Part shown: positions 52,607-62,352 of the stretch, in pieces
Numbering within the stretch: position 1 is the stretch's first letter
Layout: each line of letters starts with the position of its first letter
Source: Magnetofaba australis IT-1
GTDB taxonomy: Bacteria; Pseudomonadota; Magnetococcia; Magnetococcales; Magnetococcaceae
Reading direction: 5' to 3'
NCBI RefSeq assembly: GCF_002109495.1
Contig: NZ_LVJN01000020.1
Location: 728,300 to 792,299, forward strand
DNA: 64,000 nt
Position numbers and translations under genes: made by a program
Notes under the pieces: model-generated
What the model was told of the DNA's origin: nothing
What the model saw: the letters and a program-made list of their open reading frames with translations, nothing else
Databases searched by the model: none

Positions 52607-52696
52607 GGTCCGCTCCGACTCCGTTTAGATGGAAAAACACACCACCATCTTGGCCCATTGCAAGGCCGTTTGGGTAGCGGAGCGGACCATTCCATT

Positions 52697-52875
52697 ACAC
52701 CCGCTGGGGGCGCGGCCCCCAGACGATTCGGCAGGATTGCCGAATCGGACTCGCGCAGCGAGCCCGAAGGGTGAGGGCCATGGATGGCCCGAATCACCCC
52801 GCCGCCGACCAGTCGGCGGCCAATAGTCAGCGCAAGCTCAATCTCAATCACGCAAAGATTGATCACTCTGTGCAA
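52697..52875 (-). repeat. Palindrome cassette, right part with extra hairpins (after IS110 copy 3)
   Basis: ACACCCGCTGGGGGC-GCG-GCCCCCAG as in copy 2's flank, then an inserted block of additional palindromes (GATTCGGCA/TGCCGAATC, CTCGC-GCA-GCGAG, GGGCCATGGATGGCCC) before the usual GCCGCCGAC/GTCGGCGGC, CAATAGTCAGCGCAAG and TCACGCAAAGATTGATCA. It shows hairpins being added to a cassette as a unit. Confidence 0.8.
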
Positions 52876-52902
52876 GTTTTAGTATTGCATGGCGACAGAA
52901 CA

Positions 52903-53625
52903 TTATTTTTGTATGAGTTGACGAATAATCGTCCCCCCCATGGTCAGGCCGAACAGGGCGGGCAGATAGCTCATGGTGCCGTTGACCGAGCGCGGTCGCC
53001 CGCGCGTCGTGGCCTCCGGCGGCAGCGGCGGCAACGGCTGCTCGTCGCTCCACACCGCCAGAATGCCTGGGCCCAATCCGCGCCGCTTGGCGCGATTGCG
53101 CGTCACCCGCGCCAAGGGGCAGGTGTGGGTCTGCATCAGATCATCCACGCGCACGGCGGTGGGGTCGAAGCGCCCCCCCGCGCCCAGGCTGGTGATGGTG
53201 GGCAGATCCCGCGCCCGCGCTTCAAACAGCAGATGAATCTTGCTGCTCAGGGCGTCGATGGCGTCGGCCACATAGTCCGGTTGCAGCTCATCCAGCAGCG
53301 GCGGGATGGTCTCGCCATCCAGGAACAGTTCGCGGGCGTCGATGCGCGCCTCGGGATTGATGGCGCGCAGCCGCTCAAGAATCAAATCCGCCTTCTTCTG
53401 GCCGATGGTCTGGCTGTTGGCGTGAATCTGCCGATTGATGTTGGATTCGCTCACCACGTCGAAGTCGATCAGGGTCAGGCGTCCCACCCCGGCCCGCGCC
53501 AACGCCTCAGCGGCGAACCCGCCCACGCCGCCCAATCCGCACAACAGCACATGCGCCGCCTCCAGCTTGGCCACCCCGTCGGGGCCGATGAGGATCTCGG
53601 TGCGTTGTCGATATTCCGGCTTCAT
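52903..53625 (-). CDS. tcdA: tRNA threonylcarbamoyladenosine dehydratase TcdA-like
   Basis: 240 residues. ThiF/E1-like enzyme that cyclises t6A37 to ct6A in tRNAs using ATP. ATP-binding GLGGVGGFAAEALARAGVGR, LTLIDFDVVSESNINRQIHA, IGQKKADLILERLRAINPEA, and the segment YVADAIDALSSKIHLL match the TcdA (CsdL/YgdL) family. A C-terminal hydrophobic stretch (LPALFGLTMGGTIIRQL) is the family's membrane-association helix. Overlaps tatD (upstream) by ATGA. Confidence 0.93.
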   Translation of the reverse strand: MKPEYRQRTEILIGPDGVAKLEAAHVLLCGLGGVGGFAAEALARAGVGRLTLIDFDVVSESNINRQIHANSQTIGQKKADLILERLRAINPEARIDARELFLDGETIPPLLDELQPDYVADAIDALSSKIHLLFEARARDLPTITSLGAGGRFDPTAVRVDDLMQTHTCPLARVTRNRAKRRGLGPGILAVWSDEQPLPPLPPEATTRGRPRSVNGTMSYLPALFGLTMGGTIIRQLIQK

Positions 53626-54392
53626 GCAGGCTCTCCAGGCAGGTCAAACAGGGTGCGGGCGTTGGCGTCGGCGGCGTCGATCAACGCCGCCGCATCGCAC
53701 CCGCGCAGTTGTGCGATGGCGGCGGCGATCTGCGGCAGATAGGCCGGTTCGTTGCGCTCCCCATTGCGGCCATGGGGGGGCAGGTCCGGCGCATCGGTCT
53801 CCAGCACGATCCACGCCAACGGCAGAGCGGCGGCCATGGCGCGAATCTTTCGCGCCTGGGGCCGTGTGACCATGCCGCCCAGGCCGAAACAGAATCCCAA
53901 CGCACGATACTCTCGGGCCGTCTCCAGGCTGCCGCCAAAGGCGTGCACCACCCCGCCGCGCGGAGGCGGGTCGGCGCGCAACATCTCCAACGTCTGCCCA
54001 TGGGCTTTGCGCACATGCAGCATCACCGGCAGATCATAGCGTCGCGCCAGCGCCAATTGCGCCGCAAACAGCGCCTGTTGGCGTGGGAAACTCTCCGGCG
54101 CAGCCAGCAGATCCAGTCCAATCTCGCCAATGGCGCAGGGCTTATCCCGTTCGATAGCCTGAGCCAGTTGTTCAATGGCGTCGGCGGGGTGGTCATCGCA
54201 CATCATGGGGTGCAGACCCAGCGTCAGATGCATGCCAGGCTCGGTCAGCAGAGCGCGCTGAGAGGGGATATCCTGTAACCGCGTGCCCGGCAGCAGCCAC
54301 TGACGCACATGGGCGGCGCGCGCACGGGCGAGGGCGGCGGCGCGATCAACGTCGAATTCCTTCGCGTTCCAGTGGCAGTGGGTGTCGATCAT
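53622..54392 (-). CDS. TatD-family metal-dependent hydrolase
   Basis: 256 residues. TIM-barrel metallohydrolase of the TatD/YcfH/YjjV family (3'-5' exonuclease or D-aminoacyl-tRNA hydrolase activity in relatives). Motifs: MIDTHCHWNAKEFD (His-x-His), CAIGEIGLDLL, LPVMLHVRKAHGQTLEML, GVVHAFGGSLETAREYRALG, and IVLETDAPDLPPHG with the terminal Asp. Operon with tcdA, overlap ATGA. Confidence 0.93.
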   Translation of the reverse strand: MIDTHCHWNAKEFDVDRAAALARARAAHVRQWLLPGTRLQDIPSQRALLTEPGMHLTLGLHPMMCDDHPADAIEQLAQAIERDKPCAIGEIGLDLLAAPESFPRQQALFAAQLALARRYDLPVMLHVRKAHGQTLEMLRADPPPRGGVVHAFGGSLETAREYRALGFCFGLGGMVTRPQARKIRAMAAALPLAWIVLETDAPDLPPHGRNGERNEPAYLPQIAAAIAQLRGCDAAALIDAADANARTLFDLPGEPA

Positions 54393-54550
54393 CCGGTTTC
54401 TATTCAGCGGTGTGCGGGTGTGGTCACGATCCTGCGTTTGCGCCTGTGGCGTTTGTTTTTTTCACTCAATTCCCGCATGATACTCTCTTCTGAGAATTTG
54501 CGGGAGATCGCTTTGACGACGCCCCGATGGCGGGCAGGGAGAGTAGAATC

Positions 54551-55564
54551 GTGAGGTGTGTGATCGCCCAACGATTTGCGTGGTTTCGACGTTGGGGGCG
54601 GATAGGCGTCGTGGGGATGGTGAGTGCGATGGCTCTCGTCAGCGCGCCCGCACACGCGTTGGATCTGTCTGCGGAGCCGCTGCAACCGCTCAAGCCGCCG
54701 CACGGGCTGCAGGAGGATATCGTCGCGTTGGGGCGCGCGCTGTTTCATGATCCGCGTCTGTCGGCGGATGACTCCATCTCCTGCGCCCACTGTCACGATC
54801 TGGCCAATGGCGGCGTGGATGGTCAGGCGGTCTCCAGCGGCATAGATGGGCGCAAAGGCAAAATGAACGCCCCCACCGTCTTCAACAGTAGTCTGAACTT
54901 TCGTCAGTTTTGGGATGGCCGCGCCGCGACTCTGGAAGAGCAGATCAATGGTCCGATCACCCGCGCTGTGGAGATGGGCTCCTCCTGGCCCAATGTGGTG
55001 GCCAAGCTCAATGGCGACCCACAGATGAAGCGCCGTTTTGAAGAGGCGTTTGGCGGTCCCGCCACCGCCGATCGCGTGCGTCGCGCCATCGCCGATTTTG
55101 AACGCTCCCTGATCACGCTCGACAGCCCCTTTGACCGCTATCTTCAAGGCGATCAAGATGCGATCAGCGATCAAGCGCGCGAAGGGTATCGACTGTTCAA
55201 GCGCTATGGTTGCGCCGCATGCCATCAGGGACGTTTGGTGGGCGGCAATCTGTATCAAAAGCTGGGCGTGGCCGAGCCCTTTTTCGCCGTGGCTCACGTC
55301 GTGGAGCACGAGGATTTTGGCCGCTATAACGTCACTGCGCGCGAACAGGACAAGCATCTATTCAAAGTGCCCTCCCTGCGCAATGTGGCGTTGACTGCGC
55401 CCTATCTGCACGATGGCGCCGTCAACACCCTCGAACAGATGGTGCGTCTGATGGGGCGGCATCAGCTGGGGGTGGAGATTCCCCGCAACAACGTCGACGC
55501 CATTGTGGCGTTCCTGCATACGTTGACCGGCAAACATCCCGAGTTGAAGGCGACTACGCCATGA
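54551..55564 (+). CDS. Di-haem cytochrome c peroxidase family protein, periplasmic
   Basis: 337 residues from a GTG start with AGGGAGA upstream. N-terminal signal (GVVGMVSAMALVSAPAHA). Haem motifs CAHCH and CAACH; SLNFRQFWDGRAATLEEQIN and VPSLRNVALTAPYLHDGAV are shared with the peroxidase at 39772. The Met/His segment around HVVEHEDFGRYNVT corresponds to the family's second-haem ligand region. Acts in the periplasm on hydrogen peroxide or an organic substrate. The stop overlaps the hybrid kinase gene by ATGA, so both are made together. Confidence 0.92.
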   Translation: MRCVIAQRFAWFRRWGRIGVVGMVSAMALVSAPAHALDLSAEPLQPLKPPHGLQEDIVALGRALFHDPRLSADDSISCAHCHDLANGGVDGQAVSSGIDGRKGKMNAPTVFNSSLNFRQFWDGRAATLEEQINGPITRAVEMGSSWPNVVAKLNGDPQMKRRFEEAFGGPATADRVRRAIADFERSLITLDSPFDRYLQGDQDAISDQAREGYRLFKRYGCAACHQGRLVGGNLYQKLGVAEPFFAVAHVVEHEDFGRYNVTAREQDKHLFKVPSLRNVALTAPYLHDGAVNTLEQMVRLMGRHQLGVEIPRNNVDAIVAFLHTLTGKHPELKATTP

Positions 55565-58500
55565 GCGGCGGCTCCGTGTTGCGCGGTGGCTCGGGCAAAA
55601 GCGCTCAAGTTTCGCGCGTCTGGTTCCGCAGCGGTTTGGCGATGATAGCGCTGCTTTTCGTGCTGCTGATTCTGTTTTTTCTCAATGCGCGCAGCGTCAG
55701 CGATGCCGAACACGCCCGCTTTATCAGTCGACATAGTCAGTTGGTGGAACGGGTCGGACGGTTGAACGAAGCGCTGCTGAAAACGCGCTTTCACATGGCT
55801 GCGCACTACGACCTGTTGACCGATGCCAGCGCTGATCTTGAGCGCTTCAGTCGCCGTTACGCCGATCTCTATAAAGACGCTTGGGGCGAGGGTTTTACCC
55901 GCGCTTGGACGGTGTATGACACCCTCCTGCAGGGGCAACTGCAGCGCGTTGAGGCGTTCAAAACCCATAACGCCATCGTGGCCAACTCACGGGCGCACTT
56001 CCCCGATATCGTAGATGAAGCGCTGGATTATTTCGCCAATCGCGGCGATGACGATCTGATGGAGTCGCTGCTGCGCGAATTAATGGCGGAGTTGCTGATC
56101 TACGACGCCACCACCATCGGGGCCAACCGGTTGGATGCCGGTGAACTGCTGGTGCGTCTACAGCGGGAAGCCGATGCTGGCGGCCCGGCGTCGGTGAAGG
56201 CGCTGGAGCCGGTGCGGCGACACGTGACATTGCTGCTGACCCATGGTCAAACGGTGGATAAGCTGTTCCGGCAGTTGACTGACGGCGCCATGGGCTATGC
56301 CCTGGACGGTTGCATGGCGCAGTTCCGCAAGCGCTACCAGGCGTTGCGCCAAGCGGCGGAGATCTACAATCGCGCCACCTGGATGGCGGCGGTGGTGATG
56401 CTGATGTTGGTGGCGATGGTCACTCTGCGCCTGCGCGCTGCGCGCGAGGCGCATCGCGAGACGATGCAGCAACTCGATTTTCAAAAGCGCGCGCTGGACG
56501 AACACGCCATCGTCAGCATCGCCGACGCCAATGGCAATATCACCTACGCCAACGAGAAGTTCCTCCAGGTGAGTGAATACACGTTGGAGGAGCTGCTGGG
56601 CCGCAACCATCGGGTGGTGAAATCGGAGCGCCATTCAGACGAGTTCTTCACCGCCATGTGGACCACCATCAGCAGCGGGCGGGTGTGGCATGGGGAGATC
56701 ATGAACCGCAGCAAAAGCGGGCGTCACTATTGGGTCTCCTCCACCATCGTGCCGTTTGTGGGCGCCGATGGCAAACCGTTCCAATACGTCTCCATCCGCA
56801 CCGATATCACACGGCGCAAAGAGGCGGAGAATAAACTGACTTCGCAGAGCCACTTTTTGGCCACCATCACCAGCAGTATGGGCGAGGGGGTCTACGCGCT
56901 GGACGCCGAGGGCGATTGCACCTTCCTCAACCCCACCGCCGAGCGGCTGTTGGGCTGGCGCTTTTTGGAGATGAAGGGGCGCAATCTGCATGAGGCGGCG
57001 CACTATCAGGACTCTGTGGGAGAGCCGCTGAGTTATGAAGCCTGCGCCATTCGGCAGAGCATTCTGCAAGGGCGCACGTTCCGCTCGGAAGATGAGAGCT
57101 TTACAGACCGCGCCGGACGTCTGTTCCCGGTTTCGGTGGTCTCCACGCCGCTGCGCGAGCGCGGCAAGATCGTCGGTTCGGTGGCGGTCTTCTCCGACAT
57201 CACGCGGCGCAAGGAGCAGGAGCAGGAGTTGCTCAAGGCCAAGCAGGAGGCGGAGTGGGCGACCCAGGCCAAGAGTGAATTTCTGGCCAATATGAGCCAT
57301 GAGATCCGCACCCCCATGAACGCCATCATCGGCATGAGCCACCTGGCGCAGAAAACCGAGTTGACCGCCAAACAGCGCGACTATGTGGACAAAATCCACG
57401 GCGCGGCCAACCATCTGTTGCAGATCATCAACGATATCCTCGACTTCTCCAAAATTGAGGCGGGCAAGCTGGATATCGAGATGATCCCGTTCCGCCTGGA
57501 TGAGCTGCTGGAGAATCTGTCGGCGCTGGTGACCTTGAAAGCGCGTGAGAAGGGGCTGGAGTTCCTCATCGACTGCGACTCGGAGTTGCCGGAGACCATG
57601 GTGGGCGATCCGCTGCGTTTGAATCAGGTGCTGCTGAATCTGATCAACAATGCGATCAAATTCACCCAGCAGGGGGAGGTGGTGCTGAGTCTGCGCCCGG
57701 TGGATCTGAACAGCGAGCGCTTGGTGGCGCAGTTCGATGTGCGCGATTCGGGCATCGGCATGAGCGCCGAGCAGATGGCGCGCCTGTTCCAGTCGTTCAG
57801 TCAAGCGGACTCCTCCATCACCCGCAACTACGGCGGCACTGGTTTGGGGCTGGCCATCAGCAAGCAGTTGTGCGAAATGCTGGGCGGCGATATCTGGGTG
57901 GAGAGCGTCGAGGGCGAGGGCAGCACGTTCCACTTCACCATGGTGTTTGGTCTGTTGGAGCAGCAGGAGTCGCCGGCGCGCCGACTGCGGCGCAGCATTG
58001 AGGCGGGGTTGGAGCTGCTAGTGGTGGATGATAGCGCCACTGCGCGGGAGATTCTGCACGCCATTGCCGATAGTCTGTCGTTCCGCGTGAGCGAAGTGGA
58101 GAGCGGCGATGCGGCGCTGAAGTTGATCGCCCAGCGCGATGCGGCGGGGCAACCGTTCCGCGCGGTGCTGGTGGATTGGAAAATGCCGGTGATGGATGGC
58201 GCGGAAGTGGCGCGCCGTATTGCCTCAATGACTCTGCGCGAATCTCCCGCGGTGATCATGGTCAGCGCAGAGGATTTGAGCGAGCTGCGCAGCGCGCTGG
58301 AAGGGGTGAAGGTGGACGCCATGCTGGCCAAGCCGGTGACCGCCTCGACGCTGCTGGATGCGGCGCTGGATGCGTTTGGTCGACGGGCTCCTCAGACGCC
58401 CGAGTGGGGCGCTGGCGCGCTGACTCCGGTGGATGCGAGCGGCTCGGCGCTGCGCGGGCAGCGCATATTGCTGGTGGAGGACAACGCCGTCAATCAGCAG

Positions 58501-59514
58501 ATCGCCCAGGAGTTGTTGGAGGATGTGGGGTGTGTGGTGACGCTGGCCAATAACGGCCAAGAGGGCGTTGACGCGGTGGCGGCGCATGAATTTGACGTGG
58601 TGTTGATGGATGTGCAGATGCCGGTGATGGATGGTTATGAGGCCACGCGGCGCATTCGCGCCAATTCGGCGTATGCGCAGCTGCCTATTCTGGCCATGAC
58701 CGCCAACGTCATGGTGGGGGATCGTGAACGCTCCATGGAGGTGGGCATGAACGATCATGTCTCCAAGCCCATCGACCCGAGCCGCCTGTATGCCGCCATT
58801 GCGCGCGCGCTGAAATTGGAGCCGGATACAGCGAATAAGCCTGCGCCAACGACGCAGGGTGAGGCCCCGCGCGATCCGCTCTTGGACGCCGGGTTCGATG
58901 GCGTGGATATCGCCAAAGGGCTGTCGGGCATGGGCGGCAAGGGGCGGCTCTACCGCACGGTGTTATCGCGCTTTGCCGATGATCATGCGCAGGATCTGAG
59001 CGATTTGACCCAGCGCCTGCGCGATGGCGAGCGGGTGGCGGCCGAGCGCCTGGCGCACACTCTCAAGGGTATCTGCGGCGGTATCTCCCATGGGCGCCTG
59101 TTTGAGTTGTGCGCGCAGTTGGAGGCGCGCATTGCCCAGGGCGATCCACTGGAGGCGCTGGAGGGGACAATTGCTCAAGCCCAAGGCGAGATGACGCCGT
59201 TGGTGGCTTCCATCCGGGAATTCCTGGCAACAGAGCGCGCCGAACAAGGGGAATCTGAAGAGGCAGAGCCTGCGGAGGTGTTCGACGCCGTTGCATTCGG
59301 TAAGCGTTTGGAAGCGCTCAAGACCGCGCTGGATAGCCGTAATCCGAAGAAGAGCAAAGCGGCGGCGGTGGAGTTGGAGAAGATGGCGCTGCCGGATGCT
59401 CTGCATGAGCCGGTGAGCGAGGCGTTGGCGGACCTGAAACGCTATCGATTCCGTCAGGCGTTGGAGAAGCTGCACGCTATTGAAGCGCCGTCTGCACCCT
59501 CTGCTGAGGGGTGA
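55561..59514 (+). CDS. Hybrid sensor histidine kinase (2 PAS, 2 REC, Hpt)
   Basis: 1317 residues. Two membrane helices (about 23-42 and 275-295) flank a helical periplasmic sensor of about 230 residues. Then PAS (about 310-420; [20 protein letters not shown]) and PAS (about 430-555), HisKA with His580 ([20 protein letters not shown]), HATPase ([41 protein letters not shown]), REC1 with Asp872 ([12 protein letters not shown]), REC2 with Asp1017 ([20 protein letters not shown]), and Hpt with His1166 ([12 protein letters not shown]). A BarA/phosphorelay architecture, lacking an output regulator here. Translationally coupled to the peroxidase upstream, so it may sense peroxide or its periplasmic state. 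Confidence 0.95.
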   Translation: MSGGSVLRGGSGKSAQVSRVWFRSGLAMIALLFVLLILFFLNARSVSDAEHARFISRHSQLVERVGRLNEALLKTRFHMAAHYDLLTDASADLERFSRRYADLYKDAWGEGFTRAWTVYDTLLQGQLQRVEAFKTHNAIVANSRAHFPDIVDEALDYFANRGDDDLMESLLRELMAELLIYDATTIGANRLDAGELLVRLQREADAGGPASVKALEPVRRHVTLLLTHGQTVDKLFRQLTDGAMGYALDGCMAQFRKRYQALRQAAEIYNRATWMAAVVMLMLVAMVTLRLRAAREAHRETMQQLDFQKRALDEHAIVSIADANGNITYANEKFLQVSEYTLEELLGRNHRVVKSERHSDEFFTAMWTTISSGRVWHGEIMNRSKSGRHYWVSSTIVPFVGADGKPFQYVSIRTDITRRKEAENKLTSQSHFLATITSSMGEGVYALDAEGDCTFLNPTAERLLGWRFLEMKGRNLHEAAHYQDSVGEPLSYEACAIRQSILQGRTFRSEDESFTDRAGRLFPVSVVSTPLRERGKIVGSVAVFSDITRRKEQEQELLKAKQEAEWATQAKSEFLANMSHEIRTPMNAIIGMSHLAQKTELTAKQRDYVDKIHGAANHLLQIINDILDFSKIEAGKLDIEMIPFRLDELLENLSALVTLKAREKGLEFLIDCDSELPETMVGDPLRLNQVLLNLINNAIKFTQQGEVVLSLRPVDLNSERLVAQFDVRDSGIGMSAEQMARLFQSFSQADSSITRNYGGTGLGLAISKQLCEMLGGDIWVESVEGEGSTFHFTMVFGLLEQQESPARRLRRSIEAGLELLVVDDSATAREILHAIADSLSFRVSEVESGDAALKLIAQRDAAGQPFRAVLVDWKMPVMDGAEVARRIASMTLRESPAVIMVSAEDLSELRSALEGVKVDAMLAKPVTASTLLDAALDAFGRRAPQTPEWGAGALTPVDASGSALRGQRILLVEDNAVNQQIAQELLEDVGCVVTLANNGQEGVDAVAAHEFDVVLMDVQMPVMDGYEATRRIRANSAYAQLPILAMTANVMVGDRERSMEVGMNDHVSKPIDPSRLYAAIARALKLEPDTANKPAPTTQGEAPRDPLLDAGFDGVDIAKGLSGMGGKGRLYRTVLSRFADDHAQDLSDLTQRLRDGERVAAERLAHTLKGICGGISHGRLFELCAQLEARIAQGDPLEALEGTIAQAQGEMTPLVASIREFLATERAEQGESEEAEPAEVFDAVAFGKRLEALKTALDSRNPKKSKAAAVELEKMALPDALHEPVSEALADLKRYRFRQALEKLHAIEAPSAPSAEG

Positions 59515-59517
59515 TCC

Positions 59518-60921
59518 ATGGCTGGCGATACGCTGCGCATTGTCTGGTTGCGGCAGGATTTGCGGCTGACGGACAACCCGGCGCTGTTTGAGGCGGCGCG
59601 GCGCGGCGCGATTCTGCCGCTCTACATTCTCGATGAGGTGAACTCGGGCGCTGCGGCGCCGGGGGCGGCCAGCCGTTGGGGGCTGCATCATGCCCTGGAT
59701 GCGCTGAACGCGGATTTGGACGGGCGTTTGATGCTGCTGCGCGGCGATCCGCTGGTTCTGCTACCGCAATTGGTCGAGAAGATGGGCGCTGTTGGCGTCT
59801 ATTGGAATCGCTGCTATGAGCCGTGGCGCATGGCGCGGGATGCGGCGCTTAAGGAGCGTTTGCGCGCCAGTGGCGTAGAGGCGCGCAGCTTCAATGGTTC
59901 GCTGATGTGGGAGCCGTGGCGTCTGCTCAAACCCGATGGCGATCCGTATCGCGTATTTACCGCCTTCTACCGCACCGCGGCGCAGCGCGCCCATGCCCCA
60001 GTCGCGCCGTTGCCGACTCCGGAGCGGCTCCAATCTACACCCCTATCCGCTGACTCTCTTCCTCTTGCTGCGTTGAACCTCCTGCCTGCGATCCGCTGGG
60101 ATCGGAAAATGGCCTCCCATTGGCGTTGGGGGGAGGCGGCGGCGCAGGAGCAACTGGCTGATTTTCTCGATCAGAATCTGCGTGGTTATCCGGATGGGCG
60201 AGATCAACTGGCGCAATCGGCCACCTCCAAACTCTCTGCTGCGTTGTGTTATGGAGCGCTCTCGCCGCGTCAGATTTGGTGGGCGACGCTGCATTGCGCC
60301 GATGCCACTGGGGCGGGGGAGGCGTTCCGGCGGCAATTGGCATGGCGCGAGTTCCATCACAATCTGCTGTATCACAATCCACAGATGCCGCAGCGGGCGT
60401 TGCAGCCCAAGTTCGAACAGTTCCCCTGGCGCGAGGACGCCGATGCGCTGGCGCGCTGGCGGCGGGGCGAGACGGGAATTCCGCTGGTTGATGCGGGGAT
60501 GCGCGAGCTGTGGGCGACAGGCTACATGCACAACCGGGCGCGTATGGTGGTGGGCTCTTTCCTGGTGAAAAATCTGCTGCTGGATTGGCGTGCGGGGGCG
60601 CGTTGGTTTCAGGAGTGTTTGGTGGATTTCGATTTGGCCAACAATAGCGGCGGCTGGCAATGGGTGGCGGGGTGTGGGGTGGATGCGGCGCCGTATTTCC
60701 GCGTATTCAATCCGGTGGCGCAGGGGCAGCGATTTGATGCGACGGGGGATTATGTGCGGCGTTGGGTTCCGGAGTTGGCGGGGGTGGCGACGCGATGGCT
60801 GTTCAATCCGTGGGAGGGGCCGAAGCCGTTGGGATATCCGCCGCCGATGGTGGATTTGAAGGCGAGCCGAGAGCGGGCGTTGGCGGCATTCAAGGGGTTG
60901 CCGAAGCCAGCTGCGGAGTAA
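59518..60921 (+). CDS. phrB: Deoxyribodipyrimidine photolyase
   Basis: 467 residues. Light-driven repair of cyclobutane pyrimidine dimers with FADH and an antenna cofactor. N-terminal alpha/beta domain (IVWLRQDLRLTDNPALFEAA; LPLYILDE), C-terminal FAD domain (LSAALCYGALSPRQIWWATL; RQLAWREFHHNLLYHNPQM; LVDAGMRELWATGYMHNRAR; and the WQWVAGCGVDAAPYFRVFNP block with the electron-transfer Trp region). Class I CPD type. Start 3 bp after the kinase stop, suggesting cotranscription. The usual length. Confidence 0.96.
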   Translation: MAGDTLRIVWLRQDLRLTDNPALFEAARRGAILPLYILDEVNSGAAAPGAASRWGLHHALDALNADLDGRLMLLRGDPLVLLPQLVEKMGAVGVYWNRCYEPWRMARDAALKERLRASGVEARSFNGSLMWEPWRLLKPDGDPYRVFTAFYRTAAQRAHAPVAPLPTPERLQSTPLSADSLPLAALNLLPAIRWDRKMASHWRWGEAAAQEQLADFLDQNLRGYPDGRDQLAQSATSKLSAALCYGALSPRQIWWATLHCADATGAGEAFRRQLAWREFHHNLLYHNPQMPQRALQPKFEQFPWREDADALARWRRGETGIPLVDAGMRELWATGYMHNRARMVVGSFLVKNLLLDWRAGARWFQECLVDFDLANNSGGWQWVAGCGVDAAPYFRVFNPVAQGQRFDATGDYVRRWVPELAGVATRWLFNPWEGPKPLGYPPPMVDLKASRERALAAFKGLPKPAAE

Positions 60922-61247
60922 AGGTGTGTGTGGGAAAGAGGTTGAGCCCAAGGTGAGTAAGGTGACAAATTGCCAAAGGCAATTTGGCGGGATTCTTAAG
61001 GGGCTGCGCCCCTTATGCGGGTGCAGGGCGGCGCCCTGCCGGGTTAAGGGCGGAGCCCTTATGGGGTGTGGGGCAAAGCCCCACGGTCTTCAGCCGTTTC
61101 CCGGCTGATGGCGGCGATGCAAGGACAAGGCGCAAGAGAAGCTGGGAGCAAGAGATTCGCACAGAGGCAAAACGGGAAACGGCTGTGAGCAGGCGCGCAG
61201 CGCCGTCGTCCTCAGGACGGCGAATGCAGTATAGTCGCTAGCATTCA
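60922..61247 (+). repeat. Compound palindrome element, copy 3 (forward)
   Basis: Starts GGTGTGTGTGGGAAAG right after the photolyase stop, then hp1 AAATTGCC/GGCAATTT, GGCGGGATTC, TTAAGGGGC-TGC-GCCCCTTA, GCGGGT, CAGGGC-GGC-GCCCTG, CCGGGTTAAGGGC-GGA-GCCCTTA, TGGGGTGTGGGGC-AAA-GCCCCA, then the 91-bp module GCCGTTTCCC...GGGAAACGGC (61093-61183), hairpins GGCGC/GCGCC and CGTCGTCC/GGACGGCG, and GAATGCAGTA. One extra hairpin compared with 22124. Confidence 0.85.
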
Positions 61248-61254
61248 AAAGTGC

Positions 61255-61515
61255 ACATATGGGCGCTGAAAGATATCGAGGGCTCCGCCCTCGAGCTCCC
61301 AACATCAAAATCCAAACCGTGGGCGCTGCCCACACCCGCTTAAGGGTCTCAGACCCTTAAGAATCCCGCCAAATTTCTATTGGAAATTTGTCCCATAGTC
61401 AGCGCAAGACCAACCAGTGTCACGCAAACATTGAGCGCTTTGGATTTGTGTCATTCTGGATTCAAGCGGCTATAGAAGCCGCCATCCAGCGTAGAGTGAA
61501 AATGTGCGCGGGAAA
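61255..61515 (-). repeat. Compound palindrome element, reverse copy facing 60922-61247
   Basis: On the minus strand: outer conserved CAATGTTTGCGTGAC (about 61430), CTTGCGCTGACTAT, hp1 AAATTTCC/GGAAATTT (loop AATA), GGCGGGATTC, TTAAGGGTC-TGA-GACCCTTAA, GCGGGTGT, uninterrupted IS110 target GGGC-AGC-GCCCAC, GGTTTGGATTTTGATGTTGG, GAGGGC-GGA-GCCCTC, GATATCTTT. It lacks the 91-bp module. It converges with the forward copy. Confidence 0.8.
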
Positions 61516-61554
61516 GCCTTGAATTTCAATACTCTCCAATAAACGCTTCCACCC

Positions 61555-61582
61555 AAAAAAAAGGGGCCGCAAGAGCGGCCCC
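61555..61582 (-). terminator. Terminator of the ABM-like gene
   Basis: Perfect stem GGGGCCGC/GCGGCCCC with loop AAGA, followed on the minus strand by eight T. 26 bases after the stop at 61608. Confidence 0.92.
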
Positions 61583-61607
61583 GGCAGAGATTCAGAACAC
61601 AGATGAG

Positions 61608-62057
61608 TTAGGCCGCTTCATACCGCTGTTTCATCGCCTTGGCCTGTTTGGCCTCTTCATCGTTGTAGGCGCGACCGGACCACAACATATCGTAGGCGAT
61701 CTCTTCATTACCGTTTTCGCACAGATCCAACACCTTCTGGAACAGGGGTTGGAAGGTGTCGCTGCGATGCGACGCCTCGTGCTCCGCATAGGACTCCCAG
61801 AAGGTGATGATCAGCGCCTCGCGCCCTTTGTTGGGACTCTCCACCGGCTGACCGATGCGGCTGCCTTCATTGGAGATTTGTCCGCTGTTGAGGGCCACGA
61901 AACCGCCCACGAAGCCGGTGTCGCTATGGTAGGTTTTCACGTTTTCGCACAGTTCGGCGACTTTTTCCTGCAGGTCGTCGATATCGTATTGCGGTTTGAT
62001 GATCACCCGGTTGATGGTGACCACACCGTCGGTGGGGAAACCGGGAATCAGTTGCAT
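61608..62057 (-). CDS. Antibiotic-biosynthesis-monooxygenase-like (ABM fold) protein
   Basis: 149 residues. Segments VVTINRVIIKPQYDIDDLQE, GFVGGFVALNSGQISNEG, REALIITFWESYAEHEASHR suggest a ferredoxin-like ABM fold with the usual FWES-x-EA helix start. ABM proteins include monooxygenases and haem-degrading enzymes; no catalytic assignment is possible here. The C-terminal 40 residues (LWSGRAYNDEEAKQAKAMKQ) are charged helix. AGGAGAG lies before the ATG. Single gene with a clear terminator. Confidence 0.8.
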   Translation of the reverse strand: MQLIPGFPTDGVVTINRVIIKPQYDIDDLQEKVAELCENVKTYHSDTGFVGGFVALNSGQISNEGSRIGQPVESPNKGREALIITFWESYAEHEASHRSDTFQPLFQKVLDLCENGNEEIAYDMLWSGRAYNDEEAKQAKAMKQRYEAA

Positions 62058-62352
62058 GATTGACTCTCCTTTGATGCAAAACGCCTGCGCTGCGCGCGGG
62101 CGATCCTCCCACGTTGGAGGAAGGTGAAACAGTGTTTGCGGATGTTCTGAACGCCGTGGCGTTGCAGAATATTCGCTTATGCCTATAGATCAAAATATCA
62201 ATTCTTTGTTCCCGTTCTGGGGTAGGGAATTTTAACTTATTGGAAAAGCAGATGGATGTTCCAGCGGTGTTGCAGGGGGAGAATAGAAATTTCTATTGGT
62301 TGCTGATGTGCAGGGTGAGCAAACTGAAGAGGGGGGAGTTTTTATTCGGGTT
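62058..62352. other. AT-rich intergenic region before the tRNA-like gene 3' end
   Basis: No gene. From about 62160 onward the DNA is strikingly richer in A and T than the rest, and this continues on the other side of the tRNA-like gene to about 62620, suggesting an inserted segment. Confidence 0.5.

Larger units (their letters stand above)
51260..52696 (-). mobile_element. IS110/IS1111-family insertion sequence, copy 3
   Basis: 1437 bp. Subterminal repeats at 51264-51277 and 52677-52690. Inserted at the same point of a palindrome cassette as copies 1 and 2, and in the same orientation as copy 2, 2.8 kb away. Confidence 0.92.

Noticed and set aside
61140-61241. Reading frame with RRAAPSS-GRRMQ, repeated near 62650-62720
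   Set aside because: Again two copies of the repeat's tail hairpins translated; no start signals or codon bias.
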